A DNA stretch of 64,000 bases from Pseudeuparius sepicola (lineage: Eukaryota; Arthropoda; Insecta; Coleoptera; Anthribidae), in NCBI GenBank assembly GCA_963920635.1, contig OY987307.1:3224001-3288000 (forward strand), in the 5' to 3' direction. Under the pieces are notes generated by a model. That model was not told where the DNA came from and searched no databases. It saw only the letters and a list, made by a program, of their open reading frames with translations. How positions within the stretch are numbered: position 1 is the first letter of the stretch; every line of letters begins with the position of its first letter. Shown piece by piece: positions 46,483 through 58,609 of the stretch. The position numbers and the translations under genes were made by a program.

Positions 46483-47391
46483 TTGAATGGCATAATTGAA
46501 ACTGATATCCTTAAAGTCAAGATGTGGTGTGCTTCTAACCGGCTCTCATTTAATGTGCAAAAGACGAATGTTTTACTGTTTAAGTGTTCAATTAATGGAA
46601 TCTCTCTAGGGGGTCGAACTTTGAAAGAGTCAAACTCTTGTAAGTTTCTTGGCTTGCACATTGATAGTAAATTGTCCTTTCAGGACCACGTTGAACATTT
46701 GCGGCATAAGCTGGCCAAGGGTTGTTTTGCGTTGAGAGTTATTTCGAGTGAGCTCAGTAGAGCTATAGCGAGGAACGCTTACTTTGCCCTCATTGAATCT
46801 CACTTGAGGTATGGGATTTGTTTCTGGAGAAACTGTGGACAGACACTGCTCAAATCTGTCTTTGTTCTTCAGAAGCGAGCACTGCGATTCATCACTGGAT
46901 CTGGTTTGCGTGACTCATGTCGTCCTCTTTTTAGAGCCCACAAAGTATTGACCCTCACATCGATATTTATTCTGGAGACTCTCTGCTTAATGTTTAAAAA
47001 ACATCGTAATAATATTCTTAATTCGTCTAGGAACTCTGGCTGCAGCACGAGGCAGGTTCTAAGGATAGATCTTCCTATACTACATGTGTAAAAAAATCAC
47101 TGCTCTACACTTCCAGAAAGATGTTCAACCACCTGCCTTTGCATATAAGAAATATTGATTCAATTACAATGTTTAGAAGCACGGTTAAGCTTCTTCTCTT
47201 GGAAAAAGCATATTATGTACTCGATGAATACTTTCAGGATAGTTTAGTCTAAGTTCTGACTAGAGACTGTAATATGACTTCTGTTCAGCATAATGACGGT
47301 TTTTGTTAATTTGTATGTATTGTGAAAACTTTGTCCATAAGATTTTATCTTTGACAATAAAGTTCATTTTATTATTATTATTATTATTATT
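46483..47391 (+). pseudogene. LINE reverse transcriptase C-terminal fragment with tail
   Basis: The frame reads MWCASNRLSFNVQKTNVLLF, then SCKFLGLHIDSKLSFQDHVE, RHKLAKGCFALRVIS, ALIESHLRYGICFWRNCG and FVLQKRALRFITGSG, the thumb and C-terminal region of a Jockey/CR1-group LINE. After 47091 the family pattern goes on in another frame (FNHLPLHIRNIDSITMFRST, then VKLLLLEKAYYVLDEYF). The copy ends with AATAAAGTTCATTTT and an ATT-repeat tail at about 47370-47391. The palm with the catalytic site is missing, as in a typical 5'-truncated insertion. Confidence 0.8.
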
Positions 47392-47429
47392 CGAAAAAAC
47401 TGGGCCCTACAAGAAAACAGTTATATAAC

Positions 47430-48836
47430 CCAGTCTAGCTAAAAAGGGTGGTTGAGGCAGTCAAACGAGGGATGGCTATAAGAAGGGCGGCGGAAAACTT
47501 TGGTGTACCATACAGCACGGTGTATGATAATGTCCGTGCGCCCTCAGAACGAAAAATTGGAGCCCAATCAGCTCTACCTGCTGTTGAAGAACGCAAGCTA
47601 GCAGTCGCTCTTCTTCTTTGTTTCCCTTCAAAAGCTACGATGTGAGGTACATGGTACAACAATACTTAACTAAGGCTGGACGAACCGAGAAACGCTTTGT
47701 GAACAATTTTCCAGGAGTCGACGAGACAAATTTTTGTGATGATCCAGGCCAAGCGTTGGTGGTTGTTAGAAAAGGCAAAAACATGCCCATAGAGTGATTG
47801 ATATCTCTAAATCAAGTAGGTACGAGCGTAATGTTCGCGGTGGCAGGAGATGGAAAATTATTACCGCCCTATATTGTATATAAAGCCAAACACATTTATG
47901 GAGGCTGGGCGGAAGGCGGCTTCCCAAATGCCCGGTATAATATAAAGCGCTCCGAAACGAGGCAAAAGAGTAAGTGTGGAAGCTGGCAAGAGAATTTTTA
48001 TTATACTTCTTTGAAAACACCTTATTTTCATCTGTTTTAGCAATAATGAAAGATGGGGTTTTTCGGGCTAGCGCACGGAAACAGCGCATGGAAAAACTTT
48101 CCGTGCGCTGAATAACAATACCGAATATATGGCTTTAAAATAGAAATATACAGCAAAGTAAACTAAATTTAAGAAACTCTATATGCTCTCTGATATTTAA
48201 CATGTACCTATTTTGTATTTTAATTCGTAAGTGTTTCAATATTTAGATACATTTCTGTAATATTTTTGACATTTTATTCACCTTATCTGACAATAACTTA
48301 TTTACAACAGAGCACCTTTGAAATAATTTGAGAGTAACCATGGAAACGCATCATACATACCAAACACTATATTGTCTGCATTGTTGATTTTTTGTCAATT
48401 AAATTTATTATAATATGCCAATAAAATGTTTTAAGTTTCCGTTTTCAATGAAGTATAATAAAAAATATCGTTCATTACACGTCCAGAAATAGATTTTTCC
48501 GCGCTTGCATGACTTCCCGTGTTCGGCTGCGCCTAATTTTGATTTAAGCAGCGATGAAAAGAAAACAGGGAAAATCAAGTTTTTGGCCTTGGAGGCTTTG
48601 TGATAATAAAGTTTTCCACCAATAAGCGAGACAGATTTTTTGTTGCCAAAATTGATCAAATTAATGAGGCGGACAATACCTTTACTGTCAGCTGCTTACG
48701 AAAAAAAATTACAAAAAAAGAAACATTTTTTGTATACCACAATGTGCAAGATATATCCGAAGTTAAACAGGACCAAATAATAAGAAAAAATTGTGGAAAG
48801 TCCTCAAGAAGAGGGCAATATACAGGGTGTAACTGA
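47430..48836 (+). pseudogene. Second pogo-type transposase, decayed
   Basis: Pieces in order: VVEAVKRGMAIRRAAENFGV and PYSTVYDNVR (psq helix-turn-helix), RYMVQQYLTKAGRTEKRFVN, then directly VDETNFCDDPGQALVVVRKG (first catalytic Asp), TSVMFAVAGDGKLLPPYIVY and KAKHIYGGWAEGG. The part between the DNA-binding domain and the first Asp is deleted, several frame changes are present, and the second and third Asp are not found. A dispersed repeat at 48056-48543 interrupts it. The C-terminal domain resumes at 48600 (RFFVAKIDQINEADNTFTVS, ETFFVYHNVQDISEVKQDQI). Confidence 0.75.
48056..48543. repeat. Dispersed repeat with CCGTGCGC blocks
   Basis: Inserted in the pogo relic. It starts with AGCGCACGGAAA and TTTCCGTGCGCT in inverted order and ends with a block complementary to 2780-3045 (CATGACTTCCCGTGTTCGGC). 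The family is unknown and no coding sequence is seen. Confidence 0.6.
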
Positions 48837-50051
48837 ACTGATGGTCAAAAATGAAACCACGTATTCTTGGAGTCAAAATAAGGGCACTTCTTCATATATT
48901 TTTTTCTCCTACGGGACATAGTTTTTTTTATACAGAGCGGAGAAGTTTAGAGAAAAATAAACATATTTTGTAGTATCTCTAGAAGTATACGAGATATTTT
49001 CTTCAAACTTGGCGTGTCTCATGAGCGGATGAGCCGTCAAACTTAAGGTTATTATGAAGCTTCCGAAGCCTCCAGTTGCGGAGATACAGGGTGTTATTAA
49101 AATTAATTAGTTCAGAAAAATATGAATACCCTGTATAATCGCATTTTTTAAATTAGTTTTGAGTGGTAAATCTAATGGTTAACAAAAAGTATCTCTTAGT
49201 ATTTTTTCATATTCTCAGCCGTTTCTTAATTATTTTCAAAGAACGGCAATGCTGCAATAAACAAGTAACAAGTCATTTTAAGAATAAATCAAATAAATCT
49301 GTGGATGTCAATTAAACTTGGCAATCATTTGGCTTTCAACTTTGCACTTTAGTATCAATATTTTGAAAAATGATATTTTCATTCGAAGAATTTACTGACA
49401 TGCACTTTTGCTATGGACTTGCCAATAGCAATAATAAACACGCGGAAAGCATAGTTGCGTGTATTGAAAGAGAAGGCATTTCAAACATTTAGTTAATTTT
49501 CTGATAGCATTACGTTTCTTTTATTATCGTTTTTTCTTTCGTATTTTGTTAAATAAAGTTTAATTGACATTCACAGATTGCTAGATGTATTCTTAAAATG
49601 ACCTGTTTATTGCAGCATTGCCATACTTTGAAAATAATTAAGAAACTGCTGCGAATATGAAAAAATACTAAGAGATACTTTTTGTTAACTATTGAATTCA
49701 CCACTCAAAACCAATTTAAAAAATGCGATTATACAGGGTATTCATATTTTTCTGAACTAATTAATTTTAATAAGACCCTGTATCTCCGCAACTAGCGGCC
49801 TCAAAAGCTTCATATCAACCTTAAGTTTGACGGCTCATCCGCTCATGTGACACCCCAAGTTTGAAGAAAATATCTCATATACTTCTAGAGATACTAAGAG
49901 ATAATGTGTATTTTTCTCTAAACTTCTACGCTCTGTATAAAAAAAACTATGGCCCGTAGGAGAAAAAAATATATGAAGAAGTGCCCTTATTTTGACTCCA
50001 AGAATAAATACATGGTTTCATTTTTGACCATCAGTTCAGTTACACCCAGTA
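48821..50051. mobile_element. 1231-bp foldback with TACAGGGTGTAACTG ends
   Basis: The left tip TACAGGGTGTAACTGAACTG and the right tip complement TACTGGGTGTAACTGAACTG begin arms that pair through GGTCAAAAATGAAACC, GTCAAAATAAGGGCACTTCT and CTTAAGGTT-type blocks for some 550 bp each. No coding sequence is present. It interrupts the end of the pogo C-terminal domain at 48836. Confidence 0.8.
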
Positions 50052-51320
50052 TTTTTAAAAATATTTTTGATTATAATCTTGATCAGGATATTTTTTATTT
50101 TTGGTAATTTTTTATTTGTTTATTGTAGGTATCTACCTGTCTAACCATACCTTACCATTTTTTTAAATATTTATAGGATTAAGATTTTTGTTGGTTCGTT
50201 TTTAAAATATATTAGTCAATAGGAACCATTTAAGAAATACATTTTTCTTGAAATCGGCAGTAAAGTGTCCCAAAATCGTCATTAAAAGCACAGAAATTGT
50301 ACAATAATGGGCCACATTATTGTATGATTTTTTCAATAAGTAGGCCTTGGCGAGATGTAAACATCAAATGTCAGATGCGGAGAAATCGCCCGTCAAAAAG
50401 TGACCGAATATTCAAAACCCGGCCGATAAAGGCCCATTTAACTTTTCGTACACATTGCGAAATTGTTATAGAAGCACAATCCTTCAGTATACATATTTTA
50501 GTAAGTTTGAATATCAATAGATTTGTTGTGGAGGCTGCACAAGAAGCAGCAGTTTGGTTTTTCTGTACGAAGATGCCGTGTCTTGTCTTACTTGTGTAGA
50601 GGAATATATTTTGGAAAAGATTTTGAATTAACTCAGGATAGTAACCTGCGTTGCGGTGCTTCCTTTTATTTTATATGCTTAGAACCCTGTAAAGCCAAAC
50701 CAAATAACTAATAAATATTAGGCTAGCTTGTCTGCAAATTTCCTCTATCCCTTTGGAGTATATTTGGCTATTGGCCAGTAGGTGGCGCTGTGAGTACTGA
50801 AACCAGAGATATTCAAGGCAATTTGAATGTGTTTCCAGAATATGTTTTTTCTATTGCCTATAAAAAACTGTCCACCTCCAGCAAATGTTACAATACCAAA
50901 GTTGAAGACGTTAAGAGGCCATTTTGTGGCCTGGCTTTAAGTAGGTACAAGCTGGCAGCCTTAGGGCAATTGGTTAAAGCTATTTCTTTTTAGTCTGAAT
51001 ACCTAGTCTGGTGCCAGGTAATCTAGAATTATTATTGTGGTGTTTGTGTACATTTTAATTTGTATATTTTCCAGTTTTATACCTGTCCAAAAAAATATCA
51101 GTAAAACCTCCCATTTTGCCCGAACTAGTCCGCTTTTTGTCTACGGCCCTCAGTCCTCTCTGAACCTACAAAAATCCCGTCACACTTGACCTAGGTAGAG
51201 CGAACGTCAAAGTCAAGCAACGCCGCGCGTAGTCGGTTCATGGACGGGTGATCCGTTATTATTATTTTCTTGCCTAATAAAACATTTTTTTTCCGATTTC
51301 AAAAAAATATATAATATGTA
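50052..51320. other. No gene seen
   Basis: Short frames only. The block AATATATTTTGGAAAAGATT at 50603-50622 resembles the sequence just before the satellite (53616-53640). A stretch at 51120-51250 is GC-richer without coding signal. Confidence 0.4.
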
Positions 51321-51430
51321 CCTCGGCACTGAAGTTCTTTTTATGACTCATGTGGTTTATTTGCCTCGGCCAGAGGCCTCGGCAACTAAATTCCACATGA
51401 GTCATAAAAAGTTGAACTTCAGTGCCTTGG
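51321..51430. repeat. 110-bp hairpin
   Basis: CGGCACTGAAGTTCTTTTTA and TGACTCATGTGG pair with CCACATGAGTCATAAAAA and GTTGAACTTCAGTGCC across a loop of about 37 nt that itself contains GCCTCGGCCAGAGGCC. Each arm is about 36 bp, which would suit an RNA stem, but expression is unknown. Confidence 0.65.
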
Positions 51431-51432
51431 TA

Positions 51433-52935
51433 CATAAATAACTATTAAGTTTAATTTTAAGTTTAACATAAATAATAAATACATGTTTTTTTACTAGTTT
51501 TTTTTTTGTAATTTATAAACGAGTATTTTAAAACGAGTAAAAATGATCGGTTTCACCCTCGAAGTAGCTGAAGTTAAATATACGTGAAATAAAAGGGGTG
51601 ATCGGTTTCAACCCCTAGTACGCGGTGAAACTGATCAACCTTTTAAAATATATATAAAATTTATATAAATTTATATAAAAAAAACTACTGTGGTTATTTT
51701 GACAGTGTTGACAACTATAAATGCTCGAGACTTCAAGCTTTAATATAATTTTTTTTTTGGATTTTTATTTTTGTAAGAAACCAAAAAAACTCCAAAAAAC
51801 AGCAAATTTTGACCAGTTTCACCCCGTTTAAAGGTACGTGTCCACATCCATACATAGATAGTTCGTCCAATCACTAGGTTACAGTATTAATTCATTCGGT
51901 AGATTTATTTTTTTATAAGTAAAAAACTTTCTCCTTTCGAGAAGCCAGTCCCTTACTTACTTTGACCGCCTTTTTAAACGTTTTTTTTAAGCTAAAGGTC
52001 GCCGCCACTGCCAGCAAATAAACACGTTCGTTCTCCATGACTTCATCATACAAAACTGTTTAAAAATGCATCGTGTGAATACTTGCATACTTTTCTTAAT
52101 AATTTTCCATGCACTGTGATTTTATTAATTACAATTAACTTTTCCTTTTCACTACTCAAAACCTTGTGTTTGTCAGTTGTACCACTTTTCCACTGACCTC
52201 ATTTGTTTTGGTTTTGTATAATGTGCTGAATGATTACAATGCCATTTGTTATTATTGATCTCGTTATATTTTTTCTGGGATTCCGATGCTCTTTGTTCTA
52301 TTTTCTATCGCCAAAAGATCATATGAAAATACGCATCTAGTCTTTTTCATTTCCAAACAAATACACAGGGTGTTAAAAAAATAGGTCAACCCGTTGGCCA
52401 CAGATTCAGATTCAGACCAAAACAACCTGACTTTTCTCAAGCCATATTTCATTTAGAGGCCTCTACTTCAAAATACAGGGCATTAATTTTAAAAATCAAT
52501 TTTAGTCCATAATAATTATTTTACTCTTGTAAAATTTTTATTTAGGATTTGGTTTAAGATATATTGCAACTTATTTATGGGGATTTTTTTTGTTAATTTC
52601 AGACACGGACCTTTAAAAAATTCGTGTTTAATTCACATTTTAAAAATCTACTTTAGCAGCATGTATTTTAAATTTGAAGAAGTAGAAGTTACAATATTGT
52701 ATTTCAAAGAATCTGTTTTTAATTGATTTGTAACAGCCTGTATGACAACCTAGCCTGTACAGGGTGTTCGAAATTGGACAGTTTTGAGGGTGGTTCCTAC
52801 TATTTCTCAAAGAGAGGGACAATAAATAGCTAAGGTATCAAGAGATCGATTTTCAAAGTCCTGTAACTTTTTATTTGTGATTTTTTCACTTTCGTAAATC
52901 TGCCTTAGTAGCAGAGGGCAAGTTTAAATGTTTCA
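51433..52935. other. No gene; small inverted repeat
   Basis: GATCGGTTTCACCCTCGAAG near 51545 is partly inverted at GCGGTGAAACTGATCAACC near 51620. CAGGGTGTT motifs occur near 52368 and 52758. No protein match is recognised. Confidence 0.4.
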
Positions 52936-53150
52936 GTTATCAAGTTATAACAATTTACTTTAATGGGAAATCTTAATTGAAATGTTATAACTTAAAAACG
53001 ACAAACTACAGAAAACTGCAATATTCACGAATTGGTTTCTCTAAAAACATATTTTTGGCATAGAGTTCATTCGCAAAGGTCGCAATTTTCTGTAGTTTAC
53101 CATTTTTAAGTTAAAACATTTTAATCAAGACTTCCCATTTAAAAAAAATA
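52936..53150. repeat. Inverted repeat, about 75-bp arms
   Basis: AATGGGAAATCTTAATTG, GTTATAACTTAAAAACG and AAACTACAGAAAACTGC pair with GCAATTTTCTGTAGTTTACC, TTTTTAAGTTAAAAC and CAAGACTTCCCATTT. Non-coding; probably a small MITE or part of one. Confidence 0.55.
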
Positions 53151-53329
53151 TACCTATTTTAGAAACTTACCATCTGCTTCAGTAAATGACACATAAAAAA
53201 GTGCTTTGAGGATGTTTTTATGAATATGAAAAATAAAAAATAAAAGTTACGGAACATCGAAGAAAATGCGACATTTTCAGAAACACCTGTGGCGGAACAC
53301 TTTTGCTACTGAGGCTTTGTTTAGGCAAC

Positions 53330-53632
53330 CCTACATTATTTGAAGGGGCCACGCCATCTATCCGACCGGAGCGCTACCACCACTCAATGGACTTGAAAAT
53401 AACGCGCGTTCTTCCTACATATAACGCATGTTGAGTGTAGCGCAGTCGCGCCCATATCCGGGTTTTTGCCAGCCGACGACCAGCAAGTTCTTTCTTTTTC
53501 GGGTACCGCCATCGCGGCCGTGCGCGGGTCAACTATCGGCAGAACCTGCGGGTTTCCCTCGTGTCAAGCTTTGCTCTTGAGGCCGAGGGTGCCTGGTCTA
53601 TCGTTAGGTAAGCTTGAGTATATTTTGGAAAA
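53330..53632. other. GC-rich island before the satellite
   Basis: This stretch is much richer in GC and CpG than its surroundings (CCATCGCGGCCGTGCGCGGG). It has an ATG-led frame (MPADDQQVLSFSGTAIAAV) running to a donor-like GTTAGGTAAGC at 53604-53614. That could be a first exon or promoter region, but the frame matches nothing I know. It joins directly to the first satellite unit. Confidence 0.35.
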
Positions 53633-56600
53633 GATATTTTGCGTAAGTGGTTTGTCTTTTGTCTATCGTCAGTTACGAAACCCATGCCGGCCTGTGAAGC
53701 CATCCACCATTTTGTACCTGTACTGTAGAACTGTGATCCAACGAGCTGCTGTGATTAAAGAGCCTTGTCATACGTTGGTGCTTCTTTTTGGGGATAAAAA
53801 GTCCTGTCAAAACCCAGCAAAGCCTCCTGAGAGATAAAGAACTGCAACACACCCTATATTTCCTAATCAGATATTTTGTGTAAGTGGTTTGTCTTTTGTC
53901 TATCGTTAGTTACGAAACCCACGCCGGCCTGTGAAGCCATCCACCATTTTGTACCTGTACTGTAGAACTGTGATCCAGCGAACTGCTGTGATTAAAGAGC
54001 CTTGTCATACATTGGTGCTTCTTTTTGGGGATAAAAAGTCCTGTCAAAACCCAGCAAAGCCTCCTGAGAGATGAAGAACTGCAACACACCCTATATTTCC
54101 TAATCAGATATTTTGTGTAAGTGGTTTGTCTTTTGTCTATCGTTAGTTACGAAACCCACGCCGGCCTGTGAAGCCATCCACCATTTTGTACCTGTACTGT
54201 AGAACTGTGATCCAACGAACTGCTGTGATTAAAGAGCCTTGTCATTCATTGGTGCTTCTTTTTGGGGATAAAAAGTCCTGTCAAAACCCAGCAAAGCCTC
54301 CTGAGAGATAAAGAACTGCAACACACCCTATATTTCCTAATCAGATATTTTGTGTAAGTGGTTTGTCTTTTGTCTATCGTTAGTTACGAAACCCACGCCG
54401 GCCTGTGAAGCCATCCACCATTTTGTACCTGTACTGTAGAACTGTGATCCAACGAACTGCTGTGATTAAAGAGCCTTGTCATACATTGGTGCTTCTTTTT
54501 GGGGATAAAAAGTCCTGTCAAAACCCAGCAAAGCCTCCTGAGAGATGAAGAACTGCAACACACCCTATATTTCCTAATCAGATATTTTGTGTAAGTGGTT
54601 TGTCTTTTGTCTATCGTTAGTTACGAAACCCACGCCGGCCTGTGAAGCCATCCACCATTTTGTACCTGTACTGTAGAACTGTGATCCAACGAACTGCTGT
54701 GATTAAAGAGCCTTGTCATTCATTGGTGCTTCTTTTTGGGGATAAAAAGTCCTGTCAAAACCCAGCAAAGCCTCCTGAGAGATAAAGAACTGCAACACAC
54801 CCTATATTTCCTAATCAGATATTTTGTGTAAGTGGTTTGTCTTTTGTCTATCGTTAGTTACGAAACCCACGCCGGCCTGTGAAGCCATCCACCATTTTGT
54901 ACCTGTACTGTAGAACTGTGATCCAACGAGCTGCTGTGATTAAAGAGCCTTGTCATTCATTGGTGCTTCTTTTTGGGGATAAAAAGTCCTGTCAAAACCC
55001 AGCAAAGCCTCCTGAGAGATAAAGAACTGCAACACACCCTATATTTCCTAATCAGATATTTTGTGTAAGTGGTTTGTCTTTTGTCTATCGTTAGTTACGA
55101 AACCCACGCCGGCCTGTGAAGCCATCCACCATTTTGTACCTGTACTGTAGAACTGTGATCCAACGAGCTGCTGTGATTAAAGAGCCTTGTCATACGTTGG
55201 TGCTTCTTTTTGGGGATAAAAAGTCCTGTCAAAACCCAGCAAAGCCTCCTGAGAGATGAAGAACTGCAACACACCCTATATTTCCTAATCAGATATTTTG
55301 TGTAAGTGGTTTGTCTTTTGTCTATCGTTAGTTACGAAACCCACGCCGGCCTGTGAAGCCATCCACCATTTTGTACCTGTACTGTAGAACTGTGATCCAA
55401 CGAACTGCTGTGATTAAAGAGCCTTGTCATTCATTGGTGCTTCTTTTTGGGGATAAAAAGTCCTGTCAAAACCCAGCAAAGCCTCCTGAGAGATAAAGAA
55501 CTGCAACACACCCTATATTTCCTAATCAGATATTTTGTGTAAGTGGTTTGTCTTTTGTCTATCGTTAGTTACGAAACCCACGCCGGCCTGTGAAGCTATC
55601 CACCATTTTGTACCTGTACTGTAGAACTGTGATCCAACGAACTGCTGTGATTAAAGAGCCTTGTCATACATTGGTGCTTCTTTTTGGGGATAAAAAGTCC
55701 TGTCAAAACCCAGCAAAGCCTCCTGAGAGATGAAGAACTGCAACACACCCTATATTTCCTAATCAGATATTTTGTGTAAGTGGTTTGTCTTTTGTCTATC
55801 GTTAGTTACGAAACCCACGCCGGCCTGTGAAGCCATCCACCATTTTGTACCTGTACTGTAGAACTGTGATCCAACGAACTGCTGTGATTAAAGAGCCTTG
55901 TCATACATTGGTGCTTCTTTTTGGGGATAAAAAGTCCTGTCAAAACCCAGCAAAGCCTCCTGAGAGATAAAGAACTGCAACACACCCTATATTTCCTAAT
56001 CAGATATTTTGTGTAAGTGGTTTGTCTTTTGTCTATCGTTAGTTACGAAACCCACGCCGGCCTGTGAAGCCATCCACCATTTTGTACCTGTACTGTAGAA
56101 CTGTGATCCAACGAACTGCTGTGATTAAAGAGCCTTGTCATACATTGGTGCTTCTTTTTGGGGATAAAAAGTCCTGTCAAAACCCAGCAAAGCCTCCTGA
56201 GAGATGAAGAACTGCAACACACCCTATATTTCCTAATCAGATATTTTGTGTAAGTGGTTTGTCTTTTGTCTATCGTTAGTTACGAAACCCACGCCGGCCT
56301 GTGAAGCCATCCACCATTTTGTACCTGTACTGTAGAACTGTGATCCAACGAACTGCTGTGATTAAAGAGCCTTGTCATACATTGGTGCTTCTTTTTGGGG
56401 ATAAAAAGTCCTGTCAAAACCCAGCAAAGCCTCCTGAGAGATAAAGAACTGCAACACACCCTATATTTCCTAATCAGATATTTTGTGTAAGTGGTTTGTC
56501 TTTTGTCTATCGTTAGTTACGAAACCCACGCCGGCCTGTGAAGCCATCCACCATTTTGTACCTGTACTGTAGAACTGTGATCCAACGAACTGCTGTGATT

Positions 56601-58609
56601 AAAGAGCCTTGTCATACATTGGTGCTTCTTTTTGGGGATAAAAAGTCCTGTCAAAACCCAGCAAAGCCTCCTGAGAGATGAAGAACTGCAACACACCCTA
56701 TATTTCCTAATCAGATATTTTGTGTAAGTGGTTTGTCTTTTGTCTATCGTTAGTTACGAAACCCACGCCGGCCTGTGAAGCCATCCACCATTTTGTACCT
56801 GTACTGTAGAACTGTGATCCAACGAACTGCTGTGATTAAAGAGCCTTGTCATACATTGGTGCTTCTTTTTGGGGATAAAAAGTCCTGTCAAAACCCAGCA
56901 AAGCCTCCTGAGAGATAAAGAACTGCAACACACCCTATATTTCCTAATCAGATATTTTGTGTAAGTGGTTTGTCTTTTGTCTATCGTTAGTTACGAAACC
57001 CACGCCGGCCTGTGAAGCCATCCACCATTTTGTACCTGTACTGTAGAACTGTGATCCAACGAACTGCTGTGATTAAAGAGCCTTGTCATTCGTTGGTGCT
57101 TCTTTTTGGGGATAAAAAGTCCTGTCAAAACCCAGCAAAGCCTCCTGAGAGATAAAGAACTGCAACACACCCTATATTTCCTAATCAGATATTTTGTGTA
57201 AGTGGTTTGTCTTTTGTCTATCGTTAGTTACGAAACCCACGCCGGCCTGTGAAGCCATCCACCATTTTGTACCTGTACTGTAGAACTGTGATCCAACGAG
57301 CTGCTGTGATTAAAGAGCCTTGTCATTCATTGGTGCTTCTTTTTGGGGATAAAAAGTCCTGTCAAAACCCAGCAAAGCCTCCTGAGAGATAAAGAACTGC
57401 AACACACCCTATATTTCCTAATCAGATATTTTGTGTAAGTGGTTTGTCTTTTGTCTATCGTTAGTTACGAAACCCACGCCGGCCTGTGAAGCCATCCACC
57501 ATTTTGTACCTGTACTGTAGAACTGTGATCCAACGAGCTGCTGTGATTAAAGAGCCTTGTCATACGTTGGTGCTTCTTTTTGGGGATAAAAAGTCCTGTC
57601 AAAACCCAGCAAAGCCTCCTGAGAGATAAAGAACTGCAACACACCCTATATTTCCTAATCAGATATTTTGTGTAAGTGGTTTGTCTTTTGTCTATCGTTA
57701 GTTACGAAACCCACGCCGGCCTGTGAAGCCATCCACCATTTTGTACCTGTACTGTAGAACTGTGATCCAACGAACTGCTGTGATTAAAGAGCCTTGTCAT
57801 TCATTGGTGCTTCTTTTTGGGGATAAAAAGTCCTGTCAAAACCCAGCAAAGCCTCCTGAGAGATAAAGAACTGCAACACACCCTATATTTCCTAATCAGA
57901 TATTTTGTGTAAGTGGTTTGTCTTTTGTCTATCGTTAGTTACGAAACCCACGCCGGCCTGTGAAGCCATCCACCATTTTGTACCTGTACTGTAGAACTGT
58001 GATCCAGCGAACTGCTGTGATTAAAGAGCCTTGTCATACATTGGTGCTTCTTTTTGGGGATAAAAAGTCCTGTCAAAACCCAGCAAAGCCTCCTGAGAGA
58101 TGAAGAACTGCAACACACCCTATATTTCCTAATCAGATATTTTGTGTAAGTGGTTTGTCTTTTGTCTATCGTTAGTTACGAAACCCACGCCGGCCTGTGA
58201 AGCCATCCACCATTTTGTACCTGTACTGTAGAACTGTGATCCAACGAACTGCTGTGATTAAAGAGCCTTGTCATTCATTGGTGCTTCTTTTTGGGGATAA
58301 AAAGTCCTGTCAAAACCCAGCAAAGCCTCCTGAGAGATAAAGAACTGCAACACACCCTATATTTCCTAATCAGATATTTTGTGTAAGTGGTTTGTCTTTT
58401 GTCTATCGTTAGTTACGAAACCCACGCCGGCCTGTGAAGCCATCCACCATTTTGTACCTGTACTGTAGAACTGTGATCCAGCGAACTGCTGTGATTAAAG
58501 AGCCTTGTCATACATTGGTGCTTCTTTTTGGGGATAAAAAGTCCTGTCAAAACCCAGCAAAGCCTCCTGAGAGATGAAGAACTGCAACACACCCTATATT
58601 TCCTAATCA
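53633..58609. repeat. Satellite array, 21 x 237 bp
   Basis: Head-to-tail units of exactly 237 bp, marked by GATATTTTGTGTAAGTGG. Unit starts are 237 bp apart from 53633 through 58373 and the array ends at 58609, so it holds 21.0 copies with no indels that I could find. Units differ at a few fixed sites: CATTCATTGG, CATACATTGG or CATACGTTGG; GAGATAAAG or GAGATGAAG; CCAACGAAC, CCAACGAGC or CCAGCGAAC. Units 2-5, 8-14 and 18-21 mostly alternate between the AAAG and GAAG forms, suggesting a two-unit (474-bp) higher-order pattern. Stops occur in every unit in the frames that I checked, so it does not encode a repeat protein. Confidence 0.95.
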
